From assembly GCA_905221605.1 (NCBI GenBank), contig CAJNDS010002734.1:126001-190000 (forward strand): DNA of 64,000 nt. The letters run 5' to 3'. The notes below the pieces were generated by a model. That model was not told the DNA's origin, ran no database searches, and was given only the letters and a program-made list of their open reading frames with translations. This document shows, in pieces, positions 9,526 to 17,595 of this stretch. Positions within the stretch are counted from its first letter, which is position 1. Every line of letters starts with the position of its first letter. The DNA comes from Symbiodinium natans. Taxonomy: Eukaryota > Sar > Dinophyceae > Suessiales > Symbiodiniaceae. A program made the translations under genes and the position numbers.

Positions 9526-9769
9526 AACCCATGAACCGGATTTAGAGGGCTCGGCTCCAAAACACAACCTGCTCGACGATGCAGCTGGGCATCTTAGGCA
9601 CCATTGGCCTTCTCGCCCTGTCTGCCTCGCTTCGGGTGTGGACGTGTGGACGACTTTCGTTGAACAGTGCCGCGCGAAAAGTTGAGGGAGAAATGACAGC
9701 AGTGCTATTCTGTCGTCCGAAGCACACCCTCTACCCTATACCAGCCTCTATGGGGTTTTTGGGGGCTTA

Positions 9770-10146
9770 TTGCGTGGCTTGCTGGGCATAGGGGCACAGG
9801 CTTCTGCAATAAAAGCGATAAACATGAGGGTCCGTAACTCTTCCATTGCCTCACGGGGGCGGCTTGCTAGTGCTCCCGTTCCACTCTTTAAGTTCATGTT
9901 CTCAGTCACAAACCATGAAGTGGCTACGTCAAAGAGATGTAAGAGTGTCTGGCCGCGGAGCGCGAGGGCGCGGTGAAACGGGGTCTTCTTCTTCTTCGTC
10001 TTCTTCTTCTGCAAGGGCAGTGGCTCCGTCAGCGCAATCTGTTGCGCGACATCTCGGAAGCCCGTTGCCCCGCTTCTCGCCATCTCAAAAAACTCGATTG
10101 CCTCTACGACAAGCCACCGACATTGGGGGTTTAGACGTCGGAGTGT
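9770..10146 (-). CDS. Long exon, unrecognised protein
   Basis: The minus-strand open frame of about 125 codons includes WLVVEAIEFFEMARSGATGF, a run KKKTKKKKTPFHRALALRGQ, and TLLHLFDVATSWFVTENMN. GQTLLHL recalls one ankyrin helix but there is no clear repeat series, so I do not call ankyrin. A CTTCTT microsatellite (9983-10010) encodes the Lys run. Upstream is a TTTAGGG array and downstream near 9740 the frame ends in Pro/Lys-rich sequence. Confidence 0.55.
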
Positions 10147-10264
10147 CCGGCATGATGTCCTCATATTTTTAGGGTTCAGGGTTTAGGGTTTAAAGTTTAG
10201 GGTTTAGGGTTCAAGGTTTAGGGTTCAGGGTTTGGGGTCCCTTGTGACTTTTGCTGAACTGTCG

Positions 10265-10479
10265 TTTGCACGTGGAAGCAGGTCGCATCCAGCGCGAAGG
10301 CCATGCTCCCGCCCACGTCCCGTGCGGACTCCCTGTTTCGAACCCTAAACCCTAAACCCTAAACCCTAAACCCTAAACCCTAAACCCTAAACCGTGCTCC
10401 CACGTCCGTTCCCGTGCGAAACATGCACGTTTGGGCCTTGGATGATGCTCCGGTGAGCGACCCCCTCGAGTTCGGGTCT
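10265..10479 (+). CDS. Two plus-strand exons split by a CCCTAAA intron
   Basis: Exon 10265-10341 reads CTWKQVASSAKAMLPPTSRA and then DSLF. After a CCCTAAA array (10344-10393), exon 10393-10479 reads APTSVPVRNMHVWALDDAP and then VSDPLEFG before GTCTAAACCC. Both islands are clean on the plus strand. The intron between them is almost wholly telomere-type repeat. Family unknown. Confidence 0.5.
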
Positions 10480-10548
10480 AAACCCTAAACCCTAAACCCT
10501 AAACCCTAAACCCTAAACCCTAAACCCTAAACCCTAAACCCTAAACCT
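10478..10548. repeat. CCCTAAA array
   Basis: About 9 units. It separates two plus-strand exon islands and so probably is intronic. Confidence 0.85.
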
Positions 10549-10555
10549 GTACATC

Positions 10556-10710
10556 TTCCAGAAATGAGCGAAATGCCAGATCGATGGCGGCATGCTGGGT
10601 TCGCCTCTGTCTCTCCTTGCTGGGCTGGGCCTCTCAACCTGAAACCCTTAAATCCCTACTTCTAGAAACTGCCCATATGAACGCTTTCGGAAGCTGCAGG
10701 GCATGATATA
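10556..10710 (+). CDS. Probable terminal exon
   Basis: After CTTCCAG the plus strand reads NERNARSMAACWVRLCLSLL, then GWASQPETLKSLLLETAHMN and AFGSCRA, ending at a TGA at about 10708-10710. It would be the last exon of the gene with exons at 10265-10479. A second plus-strand frame (MSEMPDRWRHAGFASV) is also open, so the frame is not certain. Confidence 0.45.
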
Positions 10711-10749
10711 TTTAGGGTTTAGGGTTTAGGGTTTAGGGTTTAGGGTTTC

Positions 10750-10842
10750 GCGAGCTGATTCGCCAAGTCGCCGATGCGGATGGCCCAGTGTAGGAGACGA
10801 AGGGCAAAGGCGAGGGTGTTGGTATTGGGCTGACCTGCCCAC
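10750..10842 (-). CDS. Probable exon downstream of the family A intron gene
   Basis: One minus-strand frame reads WAGQPNTNTLAFALRLLHW and then AIRIGDLANQLA. A second frame (Pro/Ser-rich) would keep phase with exon 10997-11044. The island follows the acceptor GTGGGCAG. The protein is not recognised. Confidence 0.4.
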
Positions 10843-10996
10843 ACAGCCCTAAACCCTAAACGCCCTTTAAGCCCTAAACACCACAAGCCCTACAAAACCC
10901 TAAACCCTAAACCCTAAAGCCTAAACCCTAAACCCTAACCCCTATAAACCCTGAAGCCTAAACAGGCGACATCCATCCCTCGGAGGTGGCCTAGAC

Positions 10997-11044
10997 AAGG
11001 TCATGCAGCCACGCACTCTGACTCTCTGCGCTCTTCTGACATAC
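10997..11044 (-). CDS. 48-nt exon after the family A intron
   Basis: Reads VCQKSAESQSAWLHDL in phase 0, from the acceptor CTTAAAG to the donor GTCTAG. It continues the exon 11230-11297 in frame across the element at 11045-11229. Both exon ends are fixed by frame. Confidence 0.6.
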
Positions 11045-11229
11045 CTTTAAGGACCAAATGAAGCCTCAAAGGCTTCTTATGGTTCATATACCCGAGTAGG
11101 GATTCTAATTGTATAAGGGTATATGATCTCAATTTTGAAAGGTTTAGGGTTCATATACCCTAACAAGGATTCTAGTAGTGCCGGGTGTGTGATCCCAATT
11201 TTGGCGTTCACGTGGTCCCCAAGGTAGAA
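11045..11229 (-). mobile_element. Family A introner-like element (intron, GT-AG)
   Basis: On the minus strand the intron runs GTTCTACCTTGGGGACCACG ... TTCATTTGGTCCTTAAAG. The CCTTGG..GACCAAATGAA ends are the family A terminal inverted repeats. The centre carries GGTTCATATACCC and GATTCTAGTAGT, as in the other copies. GT begins both the intron and the next exon (GTATG). The copies at 24452-24593, 49474-49641, 53878-53992 and 57696-57797 are in other genes or introns. Confidence 0.75.
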
Positions 11230-11297
11230 CAAGCTCCAGGGCCTTTGGCTGCAGCGCCTCGTCGTCTGCTGCGCCTGCCAAGCAACTCCAGGCTTCG
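11230..11297 (-). CDS. Internal exon before the family A intron
   Basis: Reads EAWSCLAGAADDEALQPKAL and then EL, ending in phase 0 before GTTCTA. Acidic, helix-type composition. With 10997-11044 it forms one spliced protein segment. The family is unknown. Confidence 0.6.
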
Positions 11298-11299
11298 GG

Positions 11300-11412
11300 G
11301 CTTCGGGGTTTTATCCCTAAACCCTAAACCCTAAACCCTAACCCTAAACCCTAAACCCTAAACCCCAAACCCTAAACCCTAAACCCTAAACCCTAAACCC
11401 TAAACCCTAAAC
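11300..11412. repeat. CCCTAAA array
   Basis: About 14 units with few variants, between two minus-strand coding stretches. Confidence 0.85.
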
Positions 11413-11485
11413 CGGCGATAAGCCCAAAGCACAACGAGCTGAAGAAGTTGTTTTGGAGGTAGCGGTGCTAGGCATTGAGGCCCAT

Positions 11486-11905
11486 CTACCCCCGGATCCA
11501 CGGAGTAAAGGTTACGACCCTGCCTTCGGATGTCCTGGTTTGCGCTTGCCCCTGGCAGTCCTGCATCAAGACTTGTGCCGACAACTCTGTTACACAAGTC
11601 TTGATGCTTCTGCAACTACTATACATCCTGGGAGGCAATGCGGCAAGACCTTGCCCCTTCAGAAATGCTTCGCAAGGATTGGTCGCTCGGTGGGCTGCCA
11701 CCCCACGTTCGATCAATTGCAACAACACTCTCCACCTCTGCTGGGCCCCCAATGACGAACCTTCCTTCCCATCCTCTGAGTACTCTCCAAGCTTTGGGGA
11801 ATCACTTTGGTGGACTTTCCTTTGAAAGACAGCAGACAACCGTCTTGTGACGTGATACTCCTGGCCAGGCGTTGCTGGTGCCACAGGTCCAGAAGAACTA
11901 ACCTT
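11486..11905 (-). CDS. 140-codon exon, unrecognised protein
   Basis: The minus strand is open over about 140 codons. It includes ATPGQEYHVTRRLSAVFQRK, SDSPKLGEYSEDGKEGSSL, AQQRWRVLLQLIERGVAAHR and SIKTCVTELSAQVLMQDCQG. No domain is recognised. A perfect hairpin (11563-11608) lies inside the coding frame. The exon edges are not fixed; the stop lies just past 11486. The plus strand is also open (11475-11825), but its composition is less protein-like. Confidence 0.5.
   Translation of the reverse strand, partial: KVSSSGPVAPATPGQEYHVTRRLSAVFQRKVHQSDSPKLGEYSEDGKEGSSLGAQQRWRVLLQLIERGVAAHRATNPCEAFLKGQGLAALPPRMYSSCRSIKTCVTELSAQVLMQDCQGQAQTRTSEGRVVTFTPWIRG
11563..11608. repeat. Perfect 15-bp-arm hairpin in an ORF
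   Basis: The left arm GCATCAAGACTTGTG is exactly complementary to the right arm CACAAGTCTTGATGC, separated by about 16 bases. It lies in the middle of the minus-strand ORF 11486-11905. Confidence 0.8.
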
Positions 11906-11977
11906 GCACAGCAGGGCCACCAGATTTTATGATGCCATGTTCTCTATATCCACGTCTTGCCTATAGGGGAGCATACC

Positions 11978-12088
11978 TGAAAGCTCATGGGTCGTAACTA
12001 TAATTCTGACTGGTTATATCCGTATTAAGGGTACTTGTAACCCTACCGGTAACTACCCATAAACCTCCAAGTAGGCTCCTGCACAACA
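11978..12088. repeat. Family B inverted-repeat element (probable intron)
   Basis: The ends GCTCATGGGTCGTAACTATA and AACTACCCATAAACCTCC are complementary. Family B consensus ends are TTGGAGGTTCATGGGTAGTTATAAG. Other copies: 16621-16735, 23112-23245, 23686-23810, 23882-24245, 46725-46845, 48027-48148, 62668-62785. It immediately precedes a plus-strand exon starting at 12090 after CAACAG. Confidence 0.6.
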
Positions 12089-12089
12089 G

Positions 12090-12199
12090 GTATCGAAAAA
12101 AGCCAAAGACTGCGTCTGAGCTGGCTGCTTGCATACCCGGAGGAAGTGCCACAGGCTCAGTGTTTGCTGGCTCCGAAGCGAGGACTCCTTTGACACAGG
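12090..12199 (+). CDS. Exon 1 of a Pro/Ala/Ser-rich protein segment
   Basis: The plus strand reads RKKPKTASELAACIPGGSAT and then GSVFAGSEARTPLTQ. It begins after CAACAG and ends at CAGG|GTTTAGGG, so the donor GT is the first TTTAGGG unit. It is one of a run of plus-strand exons (12090-12199, 12227-12341, about 12482-12552, about 12874-12947). Protein unknown. Confidence 0.55.
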
Positions 12200-12226
12200 G
12201 TTTAGGGTTTAGGGTTTAGGGTTTAG

Positions 12227-12341
12227 GGTTACGTCTGCATACCCAGTGCAAGAGGCGCCTTCCAAAGCGGCTGCGCCAGTTGTTCCTGAAAGAGCACCAC
12301 CACCAGCAGCAGCACCTCTGGCCAACCAGATCACTGGAGTT
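12227..12341 (+). CDS. Exon 2, Pro/Ala-rich
   Basis: Reads TSAYPVQEAPSKAAAPVVPE and then RAPPPAAAPLANQIT. The acceptor is one of the AGs of the TTTAGGG array. As the unit is 7 bases, different AGs give different reading phases, so the exact start is uncertain. It ends before GAGTTACAC (possible GA donor), followed by CA/TA microsatellites. Confidence 0.55.
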
Positions 12342-12344
12342 ACA

Positions 12345-12480
12345 CACATGTATGCATACATGTAGACACACACATATACATATATATATATATATACACG
12401 TATAAACAGGAATATAAATAAATAAGTGTATGTATATATATATACACATACATGTATATGTATACGTTGCTGTGACGTAG
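12345..12480. repeat. CA/TA microsatellite cluster
   Basis: ACACACATATATAC-type simple repeat. Similar AT-rich simple sequence is at 12590-12715. Confidence 0.85.
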
Positions 12481-12481
12481 C

Positions 12482-12552
12482 TCTGAGCTCCTGGCCTGGA
12501 TCTGAGAGTAGGGACATGGCCTCGAAGTTCAAAGCACAGACACCTTGCACGG
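12482..12552 (+). CDS. Exon 3 of the plus-strand Pro/Ala-rich gene
   Basis: The plus-strand frame reads PGSESRDMASKFKAQTPCTV and then AKS before TGGTTTAGGGG. Edges are approximate. Composition and strand match exons 12090-12341. Confidence 0.45.
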
Positions 12553-12873
12553 TCGCAAAAAGTGGTTTAGGGGTTTAAAGTAGAGTTTCTTCTAGATAGA
12601 TAGATATATGTGATCATGTACTTATAAACAAATACATGCATTAATACATATATATATAACATTGTATATCTCCCAAACGAATAAAATCTATATCTATATA
12701 TATATATATGTACATAATAGTTTGTGGGGTTTGCTTTCTTCTCCTATCAAGCTGCAACTACCCGCGCCTCGCATGAACACGCGCTTCAAGTTGTCCTGGA
12801 GGAGGGCTCTCCTCGGTCCAACTGAAGGCGTGGTTTAGGGTTTCGGGTTTATAGGGTTTCGGGTTTAGGGCAT

Positions 12874-12947
12874 CTGAGGGGCGCGCGCGATCCATGCAAA
12901 AGACAAGCCCAGCACATTGGCTGGATCGGAAAGAGCCATCAACAGGG
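12874..12947 (+). CDS. Further exon of the same plus-strand run
   Basis: Reads EGRARSMQKTSPAHWLDRKE and then PST, ending before GGTTTAGGG. The island 12745-12832 just upstream (RMNTRFKLSWRRALLGPTEG or, in another frame, RASHEHALQVVLEEGS) is probably coding too, but its frame is unclear. Family unknown. Confidence 0.45.
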
Positions 12948-12984
12948 TTTAGGGTGCAGGGTTCAGGGTTTCGGGTTTAGGCGG

Positions 12985-13670
12985 CTTAGGGTTGTGTTTC
13001 ACTCCCGCATAGCTAGGGGAAAGTGCAGGGTCTCATGACCGGAAACACTGTTCCACCAGCCAACCTCATAAGTCAAACACAAGTCCCATTCTCACACGTA
13101 TGAAACATCAATTTCCGAAGCACCTAACCACTCCTTCTGACCGAAAATCAAGTATCTCTGGAGTGGAGAATCCCCTCTTCCCGAAGACTGTCTCGTCTCA
13201 TTTACAGGCTTCTCAAGCGTGCGAAATCCACCTCTCCGCAGTCTTTGGGAAGGATGCACGTGTCACTCATCGGAGCCAACTCCATCACTAACAACACAAA
13301 TTACACACAGGTACGGAACACACAACAGGGTTAGCGCTTTGCATCCTGCCAACATACCCTTGATTCCTCAGTTCGTGAGGTGCATTGAACATTGGTGTTT
13401 TTGGGACAGCAGGATCTCGTTTACCTTATACACGCCCCAAGCAAGAAACAAAAATCGCATCGCTCAGAAGACATCCCTTACCTCGCTTCAAACACGCATT
13501 GAAATGTCGAATTCCTGACTTCGGCTACCAGACTTGCCAACCACACACTGGCATCGTTGGGCCCGGTCGCGAGCGAGCGAGACATCGTGCAAGGATCACA
13601 CGAATCAAACATCAGCAAAGCACAAGACACACAATTATCCAACGCGGTTTGGGGGAAATCCCTTAGGGTT
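12985..13670. other. AC-rich stretch without supported gene
   Basis: CACACAA-rich sequence. Overlapping plus-strand frames are open (13100-13291, 13219-13518, 13385-13666) but none looks convincingly protein-like. I see no repeat ends or RNA gene here. Confidence 0.4.
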
Positions 13671-13685
13671 TAGGGTTTAGGGTTA

Positions 13686-13755
13686 ACAGTCCTTAAGAGG
13701 GAATATAGTACCCAAGGAGTGTTACTTGTAGTAGAAGGGGGAACATCCCAACACA
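13686..13755. repeat. Family C fragment
   Basis: AACAGTCCTTAAGAGGG ... AGTAGAAGGGGGAACATCCCAA matches the right-hand two thirds of family C. The left end is replaced by TTTAGGG units. Confidence 0.5.
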
Positions 13756-13847
13756 GATCCAGCCGCAAGGGTTTAGGGTCTTTCTTGGCACCCGACTAGC
13801 CACAGCACAGCGGGGTTCATTGGTTTAGGCGGTTTAGGGTTTAGGGA

Positions 13848-13968
13848 ACCCTAAACCCCAAACCCTAAAGCCTAAACCCTAACCTAAACCCTTTTTACGG
13901 CTAAACCTAAACCCTAAACCCTAAACCCTAAACCCTAAACCCTAAACCCTAAACCCTAAACCCTAAAC
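13848..13968. repeat. CCCTAAA array
   Basis: About 14 units, partly degenerate. Confidence 0.85.
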
Positions 13969-13972
13969 CGCA

Positions 13973-14046
13973 TGCCTCAAGAGCTGGCCAGGGCTCTGCT
14001 TCCCTTCCTCCGAGACCTGCCGCTTCAAATCCTCCACCTCCGGGGT
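13973..14046 (-). CDS. Coiled-coil-type exon
   Basis: The minus strand reads PEVEDLKRQVSEEGKQSPG and then QLLRHA, a charged helix. It is one of a series of minus-strand helical exons between 13.97 and 20.06 kb that may belong to one gene. The plus strand is also open (RALLPFLRDLPLQILHL). The minus call is favoured by context. Confidence 0.45.
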
Positions 14047-14262
14047 TTTTTTGGGCGTGCACTACATGGCCCACAGAGAAACATCGGTCCAGCCACGCAG
14101 TGCCATATAGAAAGACATATTTATATAGACATATACATATATGTATATATATATGTTTTTAGCTAATTTTTTATTAACTCAGGCTCATCAGCGAGTTCAT
14201 TCTATATAGGTACATGCTGCTATTGCAGACTCGGTGGTGGGTCAGCTGCAATGTCCTCGGAC

Positions 14263-14305
14263 CCGCCGCGCCTGTGCGACGAGTTGCGCACGCTCAGTCT
14301 CCATC
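14263..14305 (-). CDS. 43-nt coiled-coil-type exon
   Basis: The minus strand reads METERAQLVAQARR from the acceptor GCTAAG to the donor GTCCGA. Both edges and phase are clear. The opposite strand is not more plausible. It probably belongs to the same helical protein as the neighbouring minus-strand exons. Confidence 0.55.
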
Positions 14306-14439
14306 CTTAGCGGCTACATTACTACGCTATTGCGTTGTGACAGTTTAGGGTTTAGGGTTTAGGGTTCAGGGACCATTACATTACTTTCTGTTTGATATTG
14401 GTGTATAAGTATATTCGTATATCCCTTTTTTGCCAGCTA

Positions 14440-14631
14440 CCCAGCAGCCTCACAGCACACTGCAGGGATGCAAAGCGAATCCTGTCTGATCTGTGCGCTT
14501 CAGGAGAACTGACATGTAGTGCTATGTGGGGTCACCCTGGAAGTCAGACTAGCCTGAGACCAAACCGCAACGGTCACCAGACAACTCTGTCGGACGTTCA
14601 AGGCATTATAGGTCCCACCAAGAACATCTGA
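14440..14631 (+). CDS. Plus-strand exon or small ORF
   Basis: The plus strand reads DAKRILSDLCASGELTCSAM and then WGHPGSQTSLRPNRNGHQ, ending GPTKNI and a TGA at 14629-14631. The composition is protein-like. It lies between minus-strand exons of the coiled-coil series, so either it is a nested gene or that series is more than one gene. Confidence 0.4.
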   Translation, partial: PSSLTAHCRDAKRILSDLCASGELTCSAMWGHPGSQTSLRPNRNGHQTTLSDVQGIIGPTKNI

Positions 14632-14734
14632 ACATCGGACATCGTCACTACAGGCGCTGTGACATCGCTAAACCCTAAACCCAAAACCCTAAACCCTAAA
14701 CCCTGAACCCCAAACCCAAAACCCTACACCACTT

Positions 14735-14845
14735 GATATAAGCACGGCAGGTGGCTGCTCGAAAAGCTTGGCTCGCACAGCAGCCGCGGCAGCACGCTCA
14801 TGGGCAATAAGCCTCTCACCTTCGCCAAGGGCCAAGACGTCTACT
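14735..14845 (-). CDS. Coiled-coil-type exon
   Basis: The minus strand reads DVLALGEGERLIAHERAAAA and then AVRAKLFEQPPA, a long charged helix. It lies between a CCCTAAA stretch and a large TTTAGGGG array. The protein is not recognised beyond being helical. Confidence 0.55.
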
Positions 14846-14849
14846 GAGT

Positions 14850-15078
14850 CTAGGGGTTTAGGGTTTAGGGTTAGGGGTTTAGGGGTTTAGGGGGTTAGGG
14901 GTTTAGGGGTTTAGGGGTTTAGGGGTTTAGGGGTTTAGGGGTTTAGGGGTTTAGGGGTTTAGGGGTTTAGGGGTTTAGGGGTTTAGGGGTTTAGGGGTTT
15001 AGGGGTTTAGGGGTTTAGGGATTTAGGGGTTTAGCGGTTTAGGGGTTTAGGGGTTTAGGGGTTTAGGGGTTTAGGGTA
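14850..15078. repeat. TTTAGGGG array
   Basis: More than 25 octamer TTTAGGGG units, one of the longest homogeneous arrays here. Confidence 0.9.
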
Positions 15079-15084
15079 TGTTCA

Positions 15085-15350
15085 TGAGTAGTGCTACGTA
15101 GGGCTTCCACGTCGTCCGACGAAGACGCTTGAGAGTTATTGTAGAGTATCCATGTTCGTGGTCCACCCGCCGCCCGGCCTGCCTTGCATGGCAGGAATCC
15201 ATATGGATATGTCCCAAAATCGGGATACTCAAATCATCTTTATGGGAACCGCAATGGCGCCCCTGTTTCGGGGAACCCCCCATGTCAATCCTGCTCTTAG
15301 CCCACTCGAGGCGCATTCGCCTGTTGTTCTTGAACCATGAGGCGAAATGA
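15085..15350 (-). CDS. Exon(s) with an element read in frame
   Basis: The minus strand is open throughout. The 5' part reads PHFASWFKNNRRMRLEWAKS and the 3' part ARQAGRRVDHEHGYSTITLK then RLRRTTWKPYVALLMN. The middle (15197-15288) is a family K-like element (GGGTTCCCCGAAACAGGGGC, CCCGATTTTGGGACAT), bounded by GATT on both sides. It is either an intron without a stop codon or an in-frame insertion. Family unknown. Confidence 0.5.
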
Positions 15351-15581
15351 GGTAGCATTTAATATTCTTGTACCCCCAAGAGGACACCCTTTGCATACAC
15401 TCCCCACTACCAAAAACAGGGGACCTTATGCACACTCACCAAGAACAGTTACATAAACACTGTTTCATATTCAAGCTGGGCCAAGAACATTTCAAATACC
15501 CTCCGGAATTCCTTACTTTAGTACCTGGAGCCTAAACCCTAGACCCAAAACCCAAAACCTAAACCCTAAACCCTAAACCCT

Positions 15582-15850
15582 ACGTAAACCTCGGCGTTTC
15601 CCACTGCTTCTCCCAGTCACGGATGCCGCTCTGTGCATCTTGTCGCCAGGAGGAAAAGAGGGCCGAAACCAAGCGAAGGCCCTGCTGATGGCTCGCCTTA
15701 GGATTCGGACCGGGCGAGAAGATTTCCCTAAAAACGGCTTCGGGTTTTGGATTTAGGGTAGGGGTTGAGGGTTTAAGGGACCCTGATTGGAAGAAGTCTG
15801 AGACAGGCGTAGCAGGCTTAGCAGCTTCAAAAACGTGCAACCAAGACAGA
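15582..15850 (-). CDS. Exon, unrecognised protein
   Basis: The minus strand reads HVFEAAKPATPVSDFFQSGS at the 5' side and EAVFREIFSPGPNPKASHQQ, GLRLVSALFSSWRQDAQSGI, RDWEKQWETPRF at the 3' side. The two parts are separated by a telomere-like stretch at about 15740-15780 that could be a small intron in frame. There is no known domain. Confidence 0.55.
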
Positions 15851-15902
15851 CCAAACAAACGTCACTTCCTCGGAGATTGACGAGCACCAGTTGCCTACAC
15901 GG

Positions 15903-15955
15903 AGTTCTGCAGCCTTGCCACCAGCTTGTTCTGCAGTTGCCTTAGTATCTCTGCT
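15903..15955 (-). CDS. Coiled-coil-type exon
   Basis: The minus strand reads AEILRQLQNKLVARLQNS, a clear heptad-like amphipathic helix, ending before GTGTAGGC. Part of the minus-strand helical series. Confidence 0.55.
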
Positions 15956-16044
15956 GAAACCCTAAACCCTAAACCCTAATGCTGAGCACTTCTTCTGTAG
16001 CTACTTAACCGAGTAGACAATCACACATCAAACAACATGCTCTG

Positions 16045-16100
16045 CTTTCACGGCCCTGTGGCTCCTCTTTGGCCTGTGCAGCATGCGCCTGCGCGCAGCG
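16045..16100 (-). CDS. Coiled-coil-type exon
   Basis: The minus strand reads AHAAQAKEEPQGRESRA. Edges are approximate. The surrounding 16100-16310 is CA/TA simple sequence with no supported gene. Confidence 0.4.
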
Positions 16101-16339
16101 GAATGGGGGTATCTAAGGGGAAGACAGAATGCTACGTTCTGGTTTGCCCCACATTCACATGCATGCATACAGACCTGCACAGCACACGCGTACTCACCAT
16201 GCATACACTTTGCATATATGTATACATGTACATGTGCGTTCTGACATCAAGCTTCGATGGAGATGAACCTGGACTGCAACGGACTGCAACCTCAACTCGT
16301 GACATGCCCTAAACTTAAACCCTAAACCCACCCTAAACC

Positions 16340-16480
16340 CTGCCTGCCAGGATCGGAAGGCCCGCTCAAAGGCCAGCCGTGCCAAGAAGTTTTGGCGAAC
16401 CCGCGTTGACAGCGCGAAGGATTCTTTGACCTTCCGAGCTGACACACAAAACAGCGTCTGCCAACTTCAGCATCTACGTC
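16340..16480 (-). CDS. Exon, strand and frame uncertain
   Basis: Three readings are protein-like: minus KVKESFALSTRVRQNFLARL then AFERAFRSWQA; minus EDVDAEVGRRCFVCQLGRSK with CxxC; and plus RAKKFWRTRVDSAKDSLTFR. The minus strand is favoured because neighbouring exons are on that strand. I cannot choose between the frames. Confidence 0.4.
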
Positions 16481-16564
16481 TTCCACGTGGCTTCGCTAAA
16501 CCCTAAACCCTAAACCCTAACCCTGAACCCTAAACCCTAAACCCTGAACCCTAAACCCCGAAAA

Positions 16565-16620
16565 TCTTCAATCATCAGCCGGCGGCTGCAATACAAAAAG
16601 CCCTTGGGAGCCTGCTTCAG
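16565..16620 (-). CDS. Exon downstream of a duplicated-boundary intron
   Basis: The minus strand reads KQAPKGFLYCSRRLMIEDF. Its first bases repeat the end of the upstream exon at 16792-16877: an 18-base sequence occurs at 16601-16618 and again at 16792-16809. Joining there gives one continuous frame. Confidence 0.6.
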
Positions 16621-16735
16621 TGGGGCTATAAGTAGGGTAGCTATATTCATAGCGGGTTATAAGCTTACTTCGGGAACTTTGTAACCCTACTTAGAACTAC
16701 ATGAACCTCCAAGTGGGGGGAGCCCCTAAACCCTA
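16621..16735. repeat. Family B element in an intron
   Basis: GGGCTATAAGTAGGGTAGC ... TTAGAACTACATGAACCTCC has family B ends. It shares the 16619-16791 intron with a CCCTAAA array. Confidence 0.65.
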
Positions 16736-16796
16736 AACCCTAAACCCTAAACCCTAAACCCTAACCCTAAACCCTAAACCCTAACCCTAAACCCTT

Positions 16797-16877
16797 GGGA
16801 GCCTGCTTCTGCTTGGACTCCAGCTTCTTTGTGGTTGTCTTGAGCTCGACCTCCAGCGCCTCGATCTTGGCCTGCGG
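16797..16877 (-). CDS. Coiled-coil exon
   Basis: The minus strand reads AKIEALEVELKTTTKKLES and then KQKQAPK, from the acceptor CCGCAG to G|GTTTAGGG. This is a textbook coiled-coil composition. It continues at 16565-16620 after an intron of about 170 bases made of a CCCTAAA array plus a family B element. Confidence 0.65.
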
Positions 16878-17104
16878 GAATTTGCCCAACACCCCCCCCC
16901 CCCCCCCGGCTAGGGTTTAGGGTTTAGGGTTTAGGGTTTGGGGTTTAGGGTTTAGGGTTTAGGGTTTAGTTTAGGGTTTAGGGTTCAGCATCTCTGGTCC
17001 AAGCATTCACTAGTTGAGCAGCTTTCAAGGCCACAGGGGAATACCCACCCGCCCATTGGGTCCCACACCATTAGGAAAAATATCCAACCTCCTTCTTCTC
17101 TAGG

Positions 17105-17400
17105 CACGTGGTCAACAGAATGGATTTGTTAACCACATGTTTCTGTTTCAAGCGGACAAGAAAACCAAACGTGGTCAACAGAATGGATTTGTCAACCACA
17201 TGTTTCTGTTTCAAGCGGACAAGAAAACCAACGTGGTCAACAGAATGGATTTGTTAACCACATGTTTCCATTCGGGAACTTATTCTTTGGAAGCCATCTT
17301 GAGTTCTTGAGTCGTTTGAGGGGCTTCAGGGGCCTCAAAAACAGGCGCGGTCATTCGGGAACTTATTCTTTGGAAGCCATCTTGAATCGCTTGACTCTTT
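17105..17400. repeat. Two adjacent minisatellites (about 64 bp x3, about 83 bp x2)
   Basis: A unit beginning ACGTGGTCAACAGAATGG repeats three times (17105-17265). A unit beginning CATTCGGGAACTTATTC follows twice (17270-17400). No gene is supported here. The stretch leads straight into the G-rich block. Confidence 0.85.
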
Positions 17401-17410
17401 TGAGGGGCTC

Positions 17411-17594
17411 CAGGGGGGGGGGGGGGGGGGGGGGGGGTTGGGGGGGGGGGGGGTGGGGGGGTGTGGGGGTGGGGGGGCGGGGGGGGGGGGGGGGACGTGG
17501 GGGTGGGGGGGGGGGGTGGGGGGGTGGGGGGGGGGGGGGGGGGTGGGGGGGGGGGGGGGGGGGGGGGGGTGGGGGGGGGGGTGGGGGGGGGGGA
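17411..17594. repeat. 184-base G-rich block
   Basis: Almost uninterrupted G with scattered T, A and C. It could form quadruplexes and is also a likely site of assembly error. The open frame through it (poly-Gly) is an artefact of composition. Confidence 0.9.
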
Positions 17595-17595
17595 G

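Noticed and set aside
9770-10146. Ankyrin-repeat protein
   Set aside because: Only one GQTLLHL-like segment is present; there is no 33-residue periodicity.
12209-12550. Tyr/Ile/Val-rich ORFs (also 14100-14166, 19380-19560, 21283-21560, 45091-45282)
   Set aside because: CA/TA microsatellites; stops are simply absent in those repeats.
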